A stretch of DNA of 64,000 nucleotides from an uncultured Mediterraneibacter sp. (lineage in GTDB: Bacteria > Bacillota > Clostridia > Lachnospirales > Lachnospiraceae), in NCBI GenBank assembly GCA_934309345.1, contig CAKRDD010000014.1, positions 23,223 to 87,222 on the forward strand, in the 5' to 3' direction. Each line of letters opens with the position of its first letter. Position 1 is the stretch's first letter. Under the pieces are notes generated by a model. It saw only the letters and a list, made by a program, of their open reading frames with translations, made no database searches and was not told where the DNA came from. The position numbers and the translations under genes were made by a program. Of the stretch, positions 25,484-35,221 are shown piece after piece.

Positions 25484-27220
25484 ATGGCTTTTGATGGAAT
25501 CGTTGTAGCGAGTCTCGCCAGCGAATTAAAACATAAATTATTAAACGGAAGAATCTCAAAGATTGCACAGCCGGAAGCAGATGAGCTTCTTCTGACAGTC
25601 AAATCAACGGAAGGTCAGTATCGTCTGTCGATTTCGGCGGATGCTTCTCTTCCTCTGGTCTATCTGACCTCGAAGAATAAGCCAAGTCCGATGACCGCCC
25701 CAAACTTCTGTATGCTTCTGCGCAAACATATCAGCGGCGGCCGCATTGTTGATATCTGGCAGCCGGGACTTGAGCGTATCATTCATTTTACGATTGAACA
25801 TCTCGACGAACTTGGTGACCTTTGCCGAAAAGACCTGATCGTTGAAATTATGGGAAAGCACAGCAATATTATTTTCTGTAACGATCAGGGTAAGATCATC
25901 GACAGTATCAAACATGTGTCTGCGCAGATGAGTTCTGTCCGTGAAGTACTTCCGGGGAGAGATTATTTTATCCCGGATACCATGCAGAAAGCAGATCCGC
26001 TCACGGTAACTTCCGAAGAATTTGCAGCACATCTGACAGGTAAACCGATGCCACTTGCCAAAGCAATTTATACAAGTTTTACCGGAATCAGTCCTGTAAC
26101 TGCGGAGGAGATCTGCTGCCTTGCAGGAATGGATTCTTCTGTCCCGGCCCAGGAGTATTCTGCTGATATTTTACTTCATCTATATACACAGTTTGAGATT
26201 TATTTATCCGCGATCAAAGAAGATACCTTTTCACCTGCTATTTATTTCGACGGAAAAGAGCCAAAAGAATTCTCTGCGCTTCCACTGAGTCATTTTGTCA
26301 ACTATACGAGGGTAGAATATGATTCTGTTTCCGAAGTACTTGAGACTTATTATTCGACACGCAGTCTTATCACCCGCATCCGACAGAAATCGGTTGATCT
26401 GCGTCATGTAGTTCAGACTGCATTAGAACGAAACCGAAAAAAATATGACTTGCAGCTGCGTCAGTTGAAAGACACAGAAAATCGTGAAAAATTTAAAGTG
26501 TATGGAGAATTGATCAACACTTATGGATACAATCTGGAGGAAGGTGCAAAGACTCTTGAATGTCTGAACTATTACACCAATGAAATGGTATCCATTCCGA
26601 TGGATCCATTAAAAACACCACAGGAGAACTCCCAGCGTTATTTTGCGAAATATAACAAGCAAAAACGTACTTTTGAAGCACTTTCTGTTCTTTGCAAAGA
26701 GACACTGGATGAGATTACTTATCTGGAATCCATTCAGACAGCACTTGATATTGCACTGACAGAAGATGATCTTGCCGAAATCAAAGAAGAGCTCACAAAC
26801 TCCGGCTACATCCGCAGAAAATATACAAAGAAAAAAGTCAAGATCAAAAACAAACCACTCCATTACATTTCCAGTGACGGTTATCATATGTATGTCGGAA
26901 AGAATAATCTTCAGAACGAAGAACTGACATTCCACTTTGCAGTCGGAAATGACTGGTGGTTCCATGCAAAACAAGCTCCGGGATCTCATGTCATTGTCAA
27001 AACACATGGAAATGAACTTCCGGACCGCACATTCGAAGAAGCAGCCAGACTTGCAGCTTATTATTCCAGCATGCGTGGTTCCGATAAAGTTGAGATTGAC
27101 TACGTGGAGAAAAAACAGGTCAAAAAACCAAACGGCGGGAAACCTGGATTTGTCGTCTATTATACAAATTACTCCATGGTGATCGACAGTGATATCAGCA
27201 ATATAGAAGAACTTGAGTAA
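25484..27220 (+). CDS. rqcH: RqcH (NFACT family), ribosome quality control protein
   Basis: The 578-residue protein starts MAFDGIVVASLASELKHKLL after the ribosome binding site AGGAGG. It has the NFACT-N domain, a central coiled coil (about residues 300-420) and the NFACT-R domain with WWFHAKQAPGSHVIVKT. Bacterial RqcH recruits alanyl-tRNA to stalled 50S subunits and adds alanine tails; older annotation calls it a fibronectin-binding protein. It diverges from the yicC operon. Confidence 0.95.
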   Translation: MAFDGIVVASLASELKHKLLNGRISKIAQPEADELLLTVKSTEGQYRLSISADASLPLVYLTSKNKPSPMTAPNFCMLLRKHISGGRIVDIWQPGLERIIHFTIEHLDELGDLCRKDLIVEIMGKHSNIIFCNDQGKIIDSIKHVSAQMSSVREVLPGRDYFIPDTMQKADPLTVTSEEFAAHLTGKPMPLAKAIYTSFTGISPVTAEEICCLAGMDSSVPAQEYSADILLHLYTQFEIYLSAIKEDTFSPAIYFDGKEPKEFSALPLSHFVNYTRVEYDSVSEVLETYYSTRSLITRIRQKSVDLRHVVQTALERNRKKYDLQLRQLKDTENREKFKVYGELINTYGYNLEEGAKTLECLNYYTNEMVSIPMDPLKTPQENSQRYFAKYNKQKRTFEALSVLCKETLDEITYLESIQTALDIALTEDDLAEIKEELTNSGYIRRKYTKKKVKIKNKPLHYISSDGYHMYVGKNNLQNEELTFHFAVGNDWWFHAKQAPGSHVIVKTHGNELPDRTFEEAARLAAYYSSMRGSDKVEIDYVEKKQVKKPNGGKPGFVVYYTNYSMVIDSDISNIEELE

Positions 27221-27262
27221 TATGAAACCTGTATAATATGAAATAAGTGGCAATAACATAAA

Positions 27263-27315
27263 AGAAGGAAGACTTCAGCGGCATGAGCCCGGTCTGAAGC
27301 TTCCTTCTTTTTATA
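27263..27315. terminator. Bidirectional terminator between rqcH and the lipoprotein gene
   Basis: AGAAGGAAGaCTTCAG pairs with CTGAAGCTTCCTTCT, with five T after it on the plus strand. It serves rqcH and probably the converging lipoprotein gene. Confidence 0.85.
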
Positions 27316-27350
27316 TAGCATCAACCATAGGATTTCTGGCAACGTTTCAT

Positions 27351-28235
27351 TTATTTCGCAGAATTCTTTATTTCATCCGGAACATGGATCTCATCCACCT
27401 TGTTATAATCTGTAAACTGAAGCACGATCGAGTAAAGATTTACTTTCGTAGTCTCTCCGTAAGACTTATATAAGTCTCCCATTACATCACTCATGTCTAC
27501 AACGATCTTCGCCGGAAGCAGCTCTTCTTTGTAAATGTCAAAAATAACAGGGATTTCCAAATTACGGATCGCATCCTCCTCCGGGAGGTTCACCAGATGA
27601 TACGCTTCTACCATCTCTTTGCCAAGAAGCCCCATGAGCTCCGTTCCTGTTACATTGCCATACAACTGATAACATGCTTTGCCATTTACCGTTGTCTCCT
27701 GCTCGGACAGGTGGAACGACTCAAGCGCTTTCCCCTCCTGCGCGAAAATATTTCCGTCAATACCAAGGTGATTCTCGCTGTTTCCTTCTGCACTCTCTTT
27801 CTTCCAGGATCCGTTTGTGCCACTATATGTCACTTGTTTTCCGTCTTCCTCTACCTGATAAAGTTCCAGATCTGCAGATACTTCAGAATCTTTGATCGTC
27901 ACCTTAGCAGTTCCTTTCGCATGACCAGCCGGAGGCTCTGTCGTGTTCTCCAGATCCATCTCCATGTTCACTTCCATCAGATTTAAAATATCAGACATCT
28001 GAATTGCCAGCTCCACATGGTTTGCTGAAGAAGTTACTTTCTGCATATTTTCCGAAGACTGACGAAAAATCTTCTTTGCATTCATCTTCCCGGCACATCC
28101 AGAACAAAACAACATAACCGTAACAAGTACGATCAGTAACTGTACAGATAACAGCTTTTTGCAAAATCCACTTTTGTTTTTCTCTTCTGTTATTCCATTT
28201 TCCAAGCTCTGTTTGACTCTAAAAGCCTTCCACAC
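27351..28235 (-). CDS. DUF6612-like secreted lipoprotein
   Basis: The 294-residue product starts at a GTG six bases after the DUF815 gene, so the start is uncertain. A hydrophobic segment at about residues 28-44 ends in the lipobox CSGC with the lipid-attachment cysteine near 47. The mature part, with many beta-strand-like repeats and a W-K-K-x-S segment, looks like the LolA/DUF6612 group of Gram-positive lipoproteins. Binding of a hydrophobic ligand is possible; the role is unknown. Confidence 0.7.
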   Translation of the reverse strand: MWKAFRVKQSLENGITEEKNKSGFCKKLLSVQLLIVLVTVMLFCSGCAGKMNAKKIFRQSSENMQKVTSSANHVELAIQMSDILNLMEVNMEMDLENTTEPPAGHAKGTAKVTIKDSEVSADLELYQVEEDGKQVTYSGTNGSWKKESAEGNSENHLGIDGNIFAQEGKALESFHLSEQETTVNGKACYQLYGNVTGTELMGLLGKEMVEAYHLVNLPEEDAIRNLEIPVIFDIYKEELLPAKIVVDMSDVMGDLYKSYGETTKVNLYSIVLQFTDYNKVDEIHVPDEIKNSAK

Positions 28236-28241
28236 AATGCA

Positions 28242-29582
28242 TTACTCCCGTCCTGCCAGATAATCAATAAACTGCTGTGCTGTTCTTCCAGACAAACCGC
28301 CATGAGACAGTTCCCATGCATTCGCCTCAAGAAGCAGCTGTTCTTCCGGCATATTGATTCCATTCTTCTTCGCAAGCACACGTACGATCTCCTGGAATGC
28401 CTTCTTATCCGGTGAACCGAAATAAATCGTAACGCCAAATCTTGCAACCAATGACAGCTTCTCCTGTACTGTATCATTTGTGTGCATATCTTCATCTCTG
28501 TCCTGCTTATCACGGAATGTCTCACGGATCAGATGACGGCGGTTCGATGTCGCATAGATCAACACATTCTTCGGTTTCTTCTCCAGACCGCCTTCGATCA
28601 CTGCCTTCAAATATTTGTATTCAATTTCAAATTCTTCAAAAGAAAGGTCATCCATATAAATAATGAATTTATAATTTCTATTCTTAATCTGCGCAATTAC
28701 ATCATTCAGATCCTGGAACTGATGTTTATACACCTCGATCATACGAAGTCCCTGATCATAATACTGATTTAAAATAGCTTTGATCGAGGAAGATTTTCCC
28801 GTTCCGGCATCGCCAAACATCAGACAGTTATTTGCTTTCTTTCCTTCCACAAATGCTTTCGTGTTGTCAACCAGTTTTTTCTTTGCATCTTCATAACCTA
28901 CAAGATCATCAAGATGTACATGGGCAATGTTTGTGATCGGTATGATCTCCACATCAGAATTCTCCGGATGCTCCACACGAAATGCCTTGTGAAGTCCAAG
29001 TTTACCAACTCCAAATTCCTTATAAAACTGCGTCAGTGTACGCTTGAAATGATCTACGTTCTGCGTCGCGGCAAGGGCACGGCTGAGATCACAGATTCTG
29101 TCTCTGACACGACGGTTGAATACTTTACCGCCACTGTTACCACTCTTATAATCCATGATGATCTTCAGACAGTCCGCGTCCAGACTCTTTTCCAGTTCCT
29201 CAAAATCATAGTCAAACATTTCCTTAAAAATAGTAAAATCATGAAGTGCAATCTCATTCAGACTACCTTCAATCTCGCCTACGATCTCACAGGAAGTGCT
29301 GTATGCATTCTCATCACTCGCAAGAAGAAATGTCAGATAAGTATGCCACAGATTTCCTTCAAAGCCGTGGCTTACTGATAATTCCAAAAGTTCATTGATA
29401 CAATCAAAAAGAAGTCCTCTTAAATCTTCTTTGTTATAAAATTCACTCTCATAATTATCGATCAGAAATGTGATATCCTTTAAAATCTCTCCATATTCCA
29501 TATTTTTATACAGCATCAGTTCGTTTGTACGCATTCTAAATAACCTCTTTTCCAGTAAATCCCTCTGGAGCTTTCGCTCCAC
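28242..29582 (-). CDS. DUF815 family AAA ATPase
   Basis: The 446-residue protein has a Walker A motif FGDAGTGKSSSIKAI near residue 260, a Walker B motif IIYMDDLSFEEFE near 310, and the ATSNRRHLIRE sensor segment. These define the DUF815 ATPases. The N-terminal 200 residues are alpha-helical and not recognised. It lies 34 bases after pheA on the same strand and may share its transcript. The function of the family is unknown. Confidence 0.9.
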   Translation of the reverse strand: MERKLQRDLLEKRLFRMRTNELMLYKNMEYGEILKDITFLIDNYESEFYNKEDLRGLLFDCINELLELSVSHGFEGNLWHTYLTFLLASDENAYSTSCEIVGEIEGSLNEIALHDFTIFKEMFDYDFEELEKSLDADCLKIIMDYKSGNSGGKVFNRRVRDRICDLSRALAATQNVDHFKRTLTQFYKEFGVGKLGLHKAFRVEHPENSDVEIIPITNIAHVHLDDLVGYEDAKKKLVDNTKAFVEGKKANNCLMFGDAGTGKSSSIKAILNQYYDQGLRMIEVYKHQFQDLNDVIAQIKNRNYKFIIYMDDLSFEEFEIEYKYLKAVIEGGLEKKPKNVLIYATSNRRHLIRETFRDKQDRDEDMHTNDTVQEKLSLVARFGVTIYFGSPDKKAFQEIVRVLAKKNGINMPEEQLLLEANAWELSHGGLSGRTAQQFIDYLAGRE

Positions 29583-29616
29583 CTGCTCTGTATCTTTTTT
29601 CTATCTATTCTAATGT

Positions 29617-30759
29617 CTAATAATTTCCAAGAATCCTCAAATTCGTTGCTTCTTCCCTCAGTCCACGCAATGCATTCTTCACTGCTGCGTCCTCCAGACT
29701 TCCATCAAAATCTACAAAGAAACGATATTCCCACTGTTTTCCTTTCACAGGTCTTGATTCGATCTTTGTCATATTGATATTATTGTATACAAAATGTGAC
29801 AGAAGATCATAAAGAGAACCACTCTGAGCCCCGCTCTGATGCGGAAGTTCGAATTCAATACTGATCTTTGACGCATGCTTCAGATAAACCTTCTGATTCG
29901 TCACCACAATAAAGCGCGTACAGTTATCCGGCTCATCATTGATATTGTCTGCAAGAACTTCCAGTCCATGAATCTTCGCTGCATAGGCACTACATACAGC
30001 TGCCTGTGTCTTATCTCCGTCATTCACTACTTTCTGCGCAGCGATTGCCGTATTCACTACACTGATCTGCTGCCAGTCTGCATGGTCATTCAAAAATCCT
30101 GTCGTCTGCATAAGGGCTTCTGCTTTCGAATAAACACGTTTGATATCCGTAAGTGTTGTTCCCGGAAGTCCTGACAAAGTATGCACTACCGGAAGGATCG
30201 TCTCAGCAACAATATAATTCTCAAATTCATCCAGAAGATCATACATCTCATTCACCGGACCTGCAGATGAATTTTCAATCGGAAGAACCGCATAATCCGC
30301 AGCCCCTTCTTCAATCGCAGTCATTGCATCACGAAACGTTCTTACATGAAAGCAATTCACATCTTCTCCAAAGAACTGATGCATTGCTGCTTCTCCGTAA
30401 GCACCTTCTGTTCCCTGGAACACAACTCTGGCAGTATCCTTCTCAAGAGAATCGATCTGAATAAAAGGAAGTCTTCCAAGTGCTCCTGCTTCTACCAGCT
30501 TCTGATACTGCAGTTTCCTGCTCATAGACATCAGCTGTGTATATAATTCACGAACTCCGCTCTTATCAAAATCATTCTCAACCTTTGATGCCACATCTGC
30601 AAGTTTCTCCTGCTCCCGCTGCCGGTCATACACTTTACGTCCGGCTTTCACCTTATAATCTCCAACCTCACGGCAGACATTCATTCTCTTCTGATAAAGT
30701 CCCACCATCTGGTTATCTATCTCGTCGAGCTCTACTCTCAGTTCTTCAAGTGTTGCCAT
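29617..30759 (-). CDS. pheA: Bifunctional chorismate mutase / prephenate dehydratase
   Basis: The 380-residue P-protein has an AroQ chorismate mutase domain at residues 1-85 (LRVELDEIDNQMVGLYQKRM), then a prephenate dehydratase domain (FQGTEGAYGEAA, YAVLPIENSSAGPV and the TRF motif CTRFIVV). A C-terminal ACT domain follows, with the phenylalanine-binding ESRP segment. It makes phenylpyruvate for phenylalanine synthesis and is normally feedback-inhibited by phenylalanine. Confidence 0.96.
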   Translation of the reverse strand: MATLEELRVELDEIDNQMVGLYQKRMNVCREVGDYKVKAGRKVYDRQREQEKLADVASKVENDFDKSGVRELYTQLMSMSRKLQYQKLVEAGALGRLPFIQIDSLEKDTARVVFQGTEGAYGEAAMHQFFGEDVNCFHVRTFRDAMTAIEEGAADYAVLPIENSSAGPVNEMYDLLDEFENYIVAETILPVVHTLSGLPGTTLTDIKRVYSKAEALMQTTGFLNDHADWQQISVVNTAIAAQKVVNDGDKTQAAVCSAYAAKIHGLEVLADNINDEPDNCTRFIVVTNQKVYLKHASKISIEFELPHQSGAQSGSLYDLLSHFVYNNINMTKIESRPVKGKQWEYRFFVDFDGSLEDAAVKNALRGLREEATNLRILGNY

Positions 30760-30915
30760 CCTAACTTCTCCTTACTAAAAAACTCCATCCATACTGCATC
30801 TCTTCTATAACTAATTTGTAACACAATTAACATAGTAATAACACTGCATGAACAGTACCAAGTATAATACATTTTTCCCACAAAATCTATCCTTTGAAAA
30901 AAGTTTATTTTCCTG

Positions 30916-30944
30916 TTGAAAATCTTTTCGTTTTAGTATATCAT
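30916..30944 (+). promoter_or_regulatory. Promoter of the nitroreductase-pyrBI operon
   Basis: TTGAAA (30916-30921) and TATCAT (30939-30944) are separated by 17 bases, about 75 bases before the nitroreductase start. No PyrR-type attenuator was recognised in the short leader. Confidence 0.6.
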
Positions 30945-31020
30945 AGTATGGAATACGAGAACAATCAGTTTTTCATCTGATTTAAGCGTCTCGAATAATA
31001 AAACATTGGGAGGTATACAA

Positions 31021-31557
31021 ATGAACGTTTCTGATTGTATCAAGATGCGCAGAAGCATAAGAAAATATAAACCTGATCATATTGATCATTCTATTATTGA
31101 TTCTATTATTTCTATTGCTTCCTATTCTCCATCTTGGAAAAACACACAGATCACTCGTTATATTGCAATTGAAGACCCCTCTATTCTCAAAAAGATCGCT
31201 GATGATTATACCCCTGTTTACAACTCTAATATTATTCGTCAAATTCCTATGCTGGTTGCTGTTACTTTTATCAAAAACAGATCCGGTTTTGAACGTGACG
31301 GATCCTACAGTACAAAAAAGGGTGACAGATGGCAGATGTTTGACGTTGGTGTTGCCTGTCAGTCCTTCTGTCTTGCTGCAAAAGAACAGGGACTTGGTAC
31401 TGTGATCATGGGCATCTTTGATGAAGAAAAAATTACAGAACTTTTAGAGATTCCGCCAGAGAGGGAACTGGCAGCTCTGATTGCAGTCGGCTGGCCGGAT
31501 GACGATCCACAGGCGCCTAAGAGAAAGGCCGTTACTGATCTACTAGAATATAAATAA
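31021..31557 (+). CDS. Nitroreductase family FMN oxidoreductase
   Basis: Start at 31021 (MNVSDCIKMRRSIRKYKPDH) follows the ribosome binding site GGGAGG; an in-frame ATG 15 bases upstream lacks one. The 178-residue protein has the RRSIRKYK FMN-contact motif and the late GLGTVIMGIFDEEKI segment. It reduces nitro compounds or quinones with NAD(P)H in characterised members. It lies 29 bases before pyrB and is probably co-transcribed, which is unusual. Confidence 0.9.
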   Translation: MNVSDCIKMRRSIRKYKPDHIDHSIIDSIISIASYSPSWKNTQITRYIAIEDPSILKKIADDYTPVYNSNIIRQIPMLVAVTFIKNRSGFERDGSYSTKKGDRWQMFDVGVACQSFCLAAKEQGLGTVIMGIFDEEKITELLEIPPERELAALIAVGWPDDDPQAPKRKAVTDLLEYK

Positions 31558-31586
31558 TGTGATTCATTCACACAAGGAGGTTACTT

Positions 31587-32507
31587 ATGAGACATTTAAT
31601 GAGCCCACTGGACTTCTCAGTGGAAGAACTGGACGAACTGTTGAAACTTGCGCAGGATATCGAGGCACATCCTGACAAATACGCACATGCCTGCGATGGA
31701 AAGAAGCTTGCGACTTTATTCTATGAGCCAAGTACCCGTACACGTTTAAGCCATGAAGCTGCAATGCTGAACCTTGGAGGAAGCATTATGGGATTCTCTT
31801 CCGCAAACTCCAGTTCCGCTGCAAAAGGAGAAAGTGTATCTGATACAATCCGTACAATCTCCTGCTACGCAGATATCTGTGCAATGAGACACCCAAAAGA
31901 AGGTGCTCCGATGGTTGCCTGCCAGCATTCCACAATTCCGGTGATCAACGCAGGAGACGGTGGACACCAGCACCCGACACAGACACTGACAGACCTTCTC
32001 ACAATCCTTAACGTAAAAGGCAGACTTGACAACATGACAATCGGTCTGTGTGGAGACTTAAAATTCGGTCGTACTGTTCACTCACTGATCACAGCACTCG
32101 TAAGATACACAGGCATCCGTTTTGTACTGATCTCTCCAGAAGAATTAAGACTTCCGGAATACATCCGCCACGATGTACTTGACAAAATGAACATTCCTTA
32201 CGAAGAAGTTGTACGTCTTGAAGATGCAATGCCAAAACTTGACATCCTGTACATGACACGTGTTCAGAAAGAACGTTTCTTCAACGAAGAAGACTATGTG
32301 CGCATGAAAGACTTCTACATTCTTGACAAACAGAAAATGAAACTTGCTCCGAAAGATATGTATGTTCTTCATCCACTTCCACGTGTAAACGAGATCTCTG
32401 TTGATGTTGATGATGATCCACGTGCTGCGTACTTCCGTCAGGTTCAGTACGGAGTATATGTACGTATGGCTCTGATCCTTACACTTTTGGATATTCATGT
32501 TGACTAA
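31587..32507 (+). CDS. pyrB: Aspartate carbamoyltransferase catalytic subunit
   Basis: The 306-residue protein has the carbamoyl phosphate site FYEPSTRTRLSHEAAML, the GDGGHQHPTQTLTDLLT loop and HPLPRVNEI. It condenses carbamoyl phosphate with aspartate in pyrimidine synthesis. pyrI follows 36 bases later, so the allosteric holoenzyme is formed. Confidence 0.97.
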   Translation: MRHLMSPLDFSVEELDELLKLAQDIEAHPDKYAHACDGKKLATLFYEPSTRTRLSHEAAMLNLGGSIMGFSSANSSSAAKGESVSDTIRTISCYADICAMRHPKEGAPMVACQHSTIPVINAGDGGHQHPTQTLTDLLTILNVKGRLDNMTIGLCGDLKFGRTVHSLITALVRYTGIRFVLISPEELRLPEYIRHDVLDKMNIPYEEVVRLEDAMPKLDILYMTRVQKERFFNEEDYVRMKDFYILDKQKMKLAPKDMYVLHPLPRVNEISVDVDDDPRAAYFRQVQYGVYVRMALILTLLDIHVD

Positions 32508-32543
32508 TATAATCATATTTCATAATACGAAAGGGGTAACAAA

Positions 32544-32984
32544 ATGTTAGAAAATACATTGACTGTAGGACGTATCTCTGAAGGATTCGTTCTTGACCAT
32601 ATTGAAGCAGGCAAAAGCATGGAGATCTACAAATATCTTCACCTGGATAAATTAGATTGCTGTGTTGCCATCATCAAAAATGCAAAAAGTAATAAAATGG
32701 GCAAAAAAGATATCATGAAGATTGAATGCCCGATCGATTTCATGGATCTTGATATCCTTGGATTTATCGATCACAACATTACTGTAAATATCATTGAAAA
32801 TGGAGAGATCATCTCCAAGAAACCGCTGACTCTTCCTAAGAAGATCAAGAACGTAATCCGCTGTAAGAACCCAAGATGTATCACATCGATCGAGCAGGGA
32901 CTTGATCATGTATTTGTACTGACTGATGAAGAGAATCAGATTTACAGATGCCAGTACTGCGAGGAGAAATATAGCCGCAGATAA
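32544..32984 (+). CDS. pyrI: Aspartate carbamoyltransferase regulatory subunit
   Basis: The 146-residue protein has the nucleotide-binding N-terminal domain (GFVLDHIEAGKSMEIYKYL) and the C-terminal zinc domain with four cysteines, CKNPRCI and CQYCEEKY. It confers CTP/ATP control on PyrB. Confidence 0.96.
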   Translation: MLENTLTVGRISEGFVLDHIEAGKSMEIYKYLHLDKLDCCVAIIKNAKSNKMGKKDIMKIECPIDFMDLDILGFIDHNITVNIIENGEIISKKPLTLPKKIKNVIRCKNPRCITSIEQGLDHVFVLTDEENQIYRCQYCEEKYSRR

Positions 32985-33003
32985 TCTATCGTTTATCTAT
33001 ATC

Positions 33004-33083
33004 AGATGTGGGGTTGACTCCCACATCTAAAATATAAGAGCCAGAACAGTTACCGTGTGTGGTATCTGTCCTGGCTCTTTTTA
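33004..33083. terminator. Two hairpins, bidirectional terminator between pyrI and DAHP synthase
   Basis: AGATGTGGG/CCCACATCT at 33004-33028 is followed by AAGAGCCAGaACAG/CTGTcCTGGCTCTT at 33036-33080 with a T-run on the plus strand. The second hairpin also has T-rich sequence on the minus strand, serving the converging gene. Confidence 0.85.
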
Positions 33084-33114
33084 TATAAAGAACAAAGAAT
33101 TTCTAAAAATTATT

Positions 33115-34146
33115 TTAGCACTCTTCTGCTATTTTGTAGATCAGCTTCTCTGTATCTTCCCATCCCAGACATGGATCTGTAATAGATTTTCCGTAAGTCA
33201 TATGATCGCAGATCTTCTGATTTCCTTCTTCGATATAACTCTCGATCATAACTCCCTTCACCATCTTCTTCACATCATCATTATATCTTCTGCTGTGAAG
33301 TACTTCGCTGACGATACGGATCTGTTCTTTGAACTGCTTATTGGAGTTAGAATGGTTTGCATCAATGATCGCTGCCGGGTTCTTCAGGTCTTTCTTCGCA
33401 TAAACGTCTACCAGACGGACAAGATCCTCATAATGGTAGTTCGGAATGCAGGTTCCATATTTATCAACACCACCACGAAGAATTACATGTGCAAGATCAT
33501 TTCCTTCTGTTGTCACATCCATTCCTCTGTAAATGAAGTTATGGGAGTTCTGAGCAGCAATTACGGAGTTCATCATAACTGAAAAGTCTCCACTGGTCGG
33601 ATTTTTCATACCAACCGGGATATCCATTCCACTGGCTGTCAGACGATGCTGCTGGTTCTCTACAGAACGGGCACCAATTGCCTCATAAGAAAGGATATCG
33701 TCAAGATAGCTTCTGTTCTCCGGATAAAGCATCTCATCTGCAGATGTCAATCCTGTCTCCTTGATCGCGCGGATATGCATTCTTCGGATTGCAATGATAC
33801 CCTCAAGAAGATTTGGAGCCTGATCCGGATCTGGCTGATGGAGCATTCCCTTATATCCTTCTCCTGTTGTACGTGGTTTGTTTGTATAAATACGAGGAAT
33901 GATCATCAGACGGTCTGATACCTTCTCGTTCACTTTTGCAAGACGATTCACATAGTCGCACACAGAATCTTCATTGTCTGCAGAACATGGTCCCACGATA
34001 ACAACAAATTTATCGGATTTTCCTTCAAAAATCTCCCGAATTTCTGCATCACGTTTCTTCTTGATCTCCGCCAGTTCTTTTGGAAGTGGGTATTCTGCCT
34101 TCAGGTTTGCAGGTAATGGTAATTCTGTATTAATTTTCATTCCCAT
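33115..34146 (-). CDS. aroF: 3-deoxy-7-phosphoheptulonate (DAHP) synthase, AroF/G/H type
   Basis: The 343-residue class I alpha enzyme shows VGPCSADNE, RIYTNKPRTTGEGYKGMLH, SVENQQHR and the IDANHSNSNKQ metal/substrate motif. It joins phosphoenolpyruvate and erythrose 4-phosphate to begin the shikimate pathway. Which aromatic amino acid inhibits it cannot be read here. It stands alone. Confidence 0.95.
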   Translation of the reverse strand: MGMKINTELPLPANLKAEYPLPKELAEIKKKRDAEIREIFEGKSDKFVVIVGPCSADNEDSVCDYVNRLAKVNEKVSDRLMIIPRIYTNKPRTTGEGYKGMLHQPDPDQAPNLLEGIIAIRRMHIRAIKETGLTSADEMLYPENRSYLDDILSYEAIGARSVENQQHRLTASGMDIPVGMKNPTSGDFSVMMNSVIAAQNSHNFIYRGMDVTTEGNDLAHVILRGGVDKYGTCIPNYHYEDLVRLVDVYAKKDLKNPAAIIDANHSNSNKQFKEQIRIVSEVLHSRRYNDDVKKMVKGVMIESYIEEGNQKICDHMTYGKSITDPCLGWEDTEKLIYKIAEEC

Positions 34147-34222
34147 AGTCTTAAATTCCTCCGTTGTCTGTCTCTTGCAAAAGAATCTATCTAAAATAAC
34201 TTCTTCCGCATTTATTAATAAC

Positions 34223-34257
34223 TAAAAATACAAAAGGAGTTTCCAAACAGAAACTCC
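34223..34257 (-). terminator. Terminator of rnpB
   Basis: GGAGTTTC pairs with GAAACTCC on the minus strand, followed by TTTTGTATTTTT, about ten bases beyond the RNase P RNA. Confidence 0.9.
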
Positions 34258-34268
34258 CTCCATTGATT

Positions 34269-34616
34269 GAGCAAAACGATAAGCCGGGTTATGTCGTTGA
34301 ACAATCATCTATCTAGGCGCCGCGTTACCGCTGCGCTCAAGCGACCTACCTTAAGCGTGACGGGCAGCCACATTGCTTATATTCGGTCTTGCTTCGGATG
34401 GGGTTTACATGTGCCCTTCCTGTTACCAGCAAGGCGGTAGTCTCTTACACTGCCTTTCCACCCTTACCTGCACAAAATGCACAGGCGGTTTATTTCTGTT
34501 GCACTGGCCTGGGAGTCACCTCCACCGGACGTTATCCGGCATCCTGCCCTATGAAGCCCGGACTTTCCTCACCTGCGGCCTTTCGGCACTTGCAGCCGCG
34601 ATTGTCTGTCTTACTC
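34269..34616 (-). ncRNA. rnpB: RNase P RNA (class A)
   Basis: The minus strand contains the conserved core GAGGAAAGTCCGGGC and the 3' segment AACCCGGCTTATCG. The ends were set by the P1 pairing of GAGTAAGAC (5') with GTTTTGCTC (3'), nine pairs with two wobbles. The length of about 348 bases is normal for class A. It processes the 5' ends of tRNA precursors. Confidence 0.95.
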
Positions 34617-34713
34617 AACACAGTTTTCAATTATACTAAGAAATCCCTCTGTTGTCCACTGTTTTCAAGATTTTCTTCTTGATTTTTATTAATCAATCGT
34701 CATTTTCGGACTC

Positions 34714-35187
34714 TTACAACCCTTCATCTACAATAAGATTTGTTCCGTCTGCTGCAGTTGTAGCAAGCTCATCACATCTTTCATTCTGCGGATGTCCATC
34801 ATGACCCTTTACCCAGTGAAATGTCACGCTGTGTTTCTGCTTTGCTTCTAACAGACGCTTCCACAGGTCTACATTCTTCACCGGTTCATTCTTCCCGCGT
34901 TTCCATCCCTTCTTGATCCAGCCGTCTACCCAGTGCTGGTTAAACGCATTCACAACATATTGTGAATCCGAATAGACTTCTACCTCACAGGAACGGTTTA
35001 ACGCCTCCAGACCTGCAATTACAGCCATCAGTTCCATTCTGTTATTCGTTGTCTTCACATATCCCTGGGATAATTCCTTCTTATGAAGCTGCCCCTTCGT
35101 GTCGACATACTCAAGCACTGTCCCATATCCACCCGGTCCGTCCGGGTTTCCGCGCGCTGCCCCATCTGTATATATTTTTACCAGCAT
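34714..35187 (-). CDS. rnhA: Ribonuclease HI
   Basis: The 157-residue protein has the start IYTDGAARGNPDGPGGYG with the first catalytic aspartate. Glu53 lies in NRMELMAVIAGLEAL, the third aspartate in VYSDSQYVVN, and the last in the NERCDELA segment. It cleaves RNA in RNA-DNA hybrids. The adjacent gene upstream is a MogA-like protein, 34 bases away. Confidence 0.95.
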   Translation of the reverse strand: MLVKIYTDGAARGNPDGPGGYGTVLEYVDTKGQLHKKELSQGYVKTTNNRMELMAVIAGLEALNRSCEVEVYSDSQYVVNAFNQHWVDGWIKKGWKRGKNEPVKNVDLWKRLLEAKQKHSVTFHWVKGHDGHPQNERCDELATTAADGTNLIVDEGL

Positions 35188-35221
35188 TTTTAATCTCTCC
35201 TGTTATTCCATTCTTCTGTTT

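Noticed and set aside
25344..25568. N-terminal extension of the yicC frame
   Set aside because: The frame continues upstream through the promoter into rqcH; family alignment and the ribosome binding site place the start at 25343.
26609..27259. 216-codon minus-strand frame inside rqcH
   Set aside because: Antisense shadow of the rqcH C-terminal domain with no start signal.
31082..31405. Hydrophobic 107-codon frame inside the nitroreductase gene
   Set aside because: Out-of-frame translation of a real gene; no start signal.
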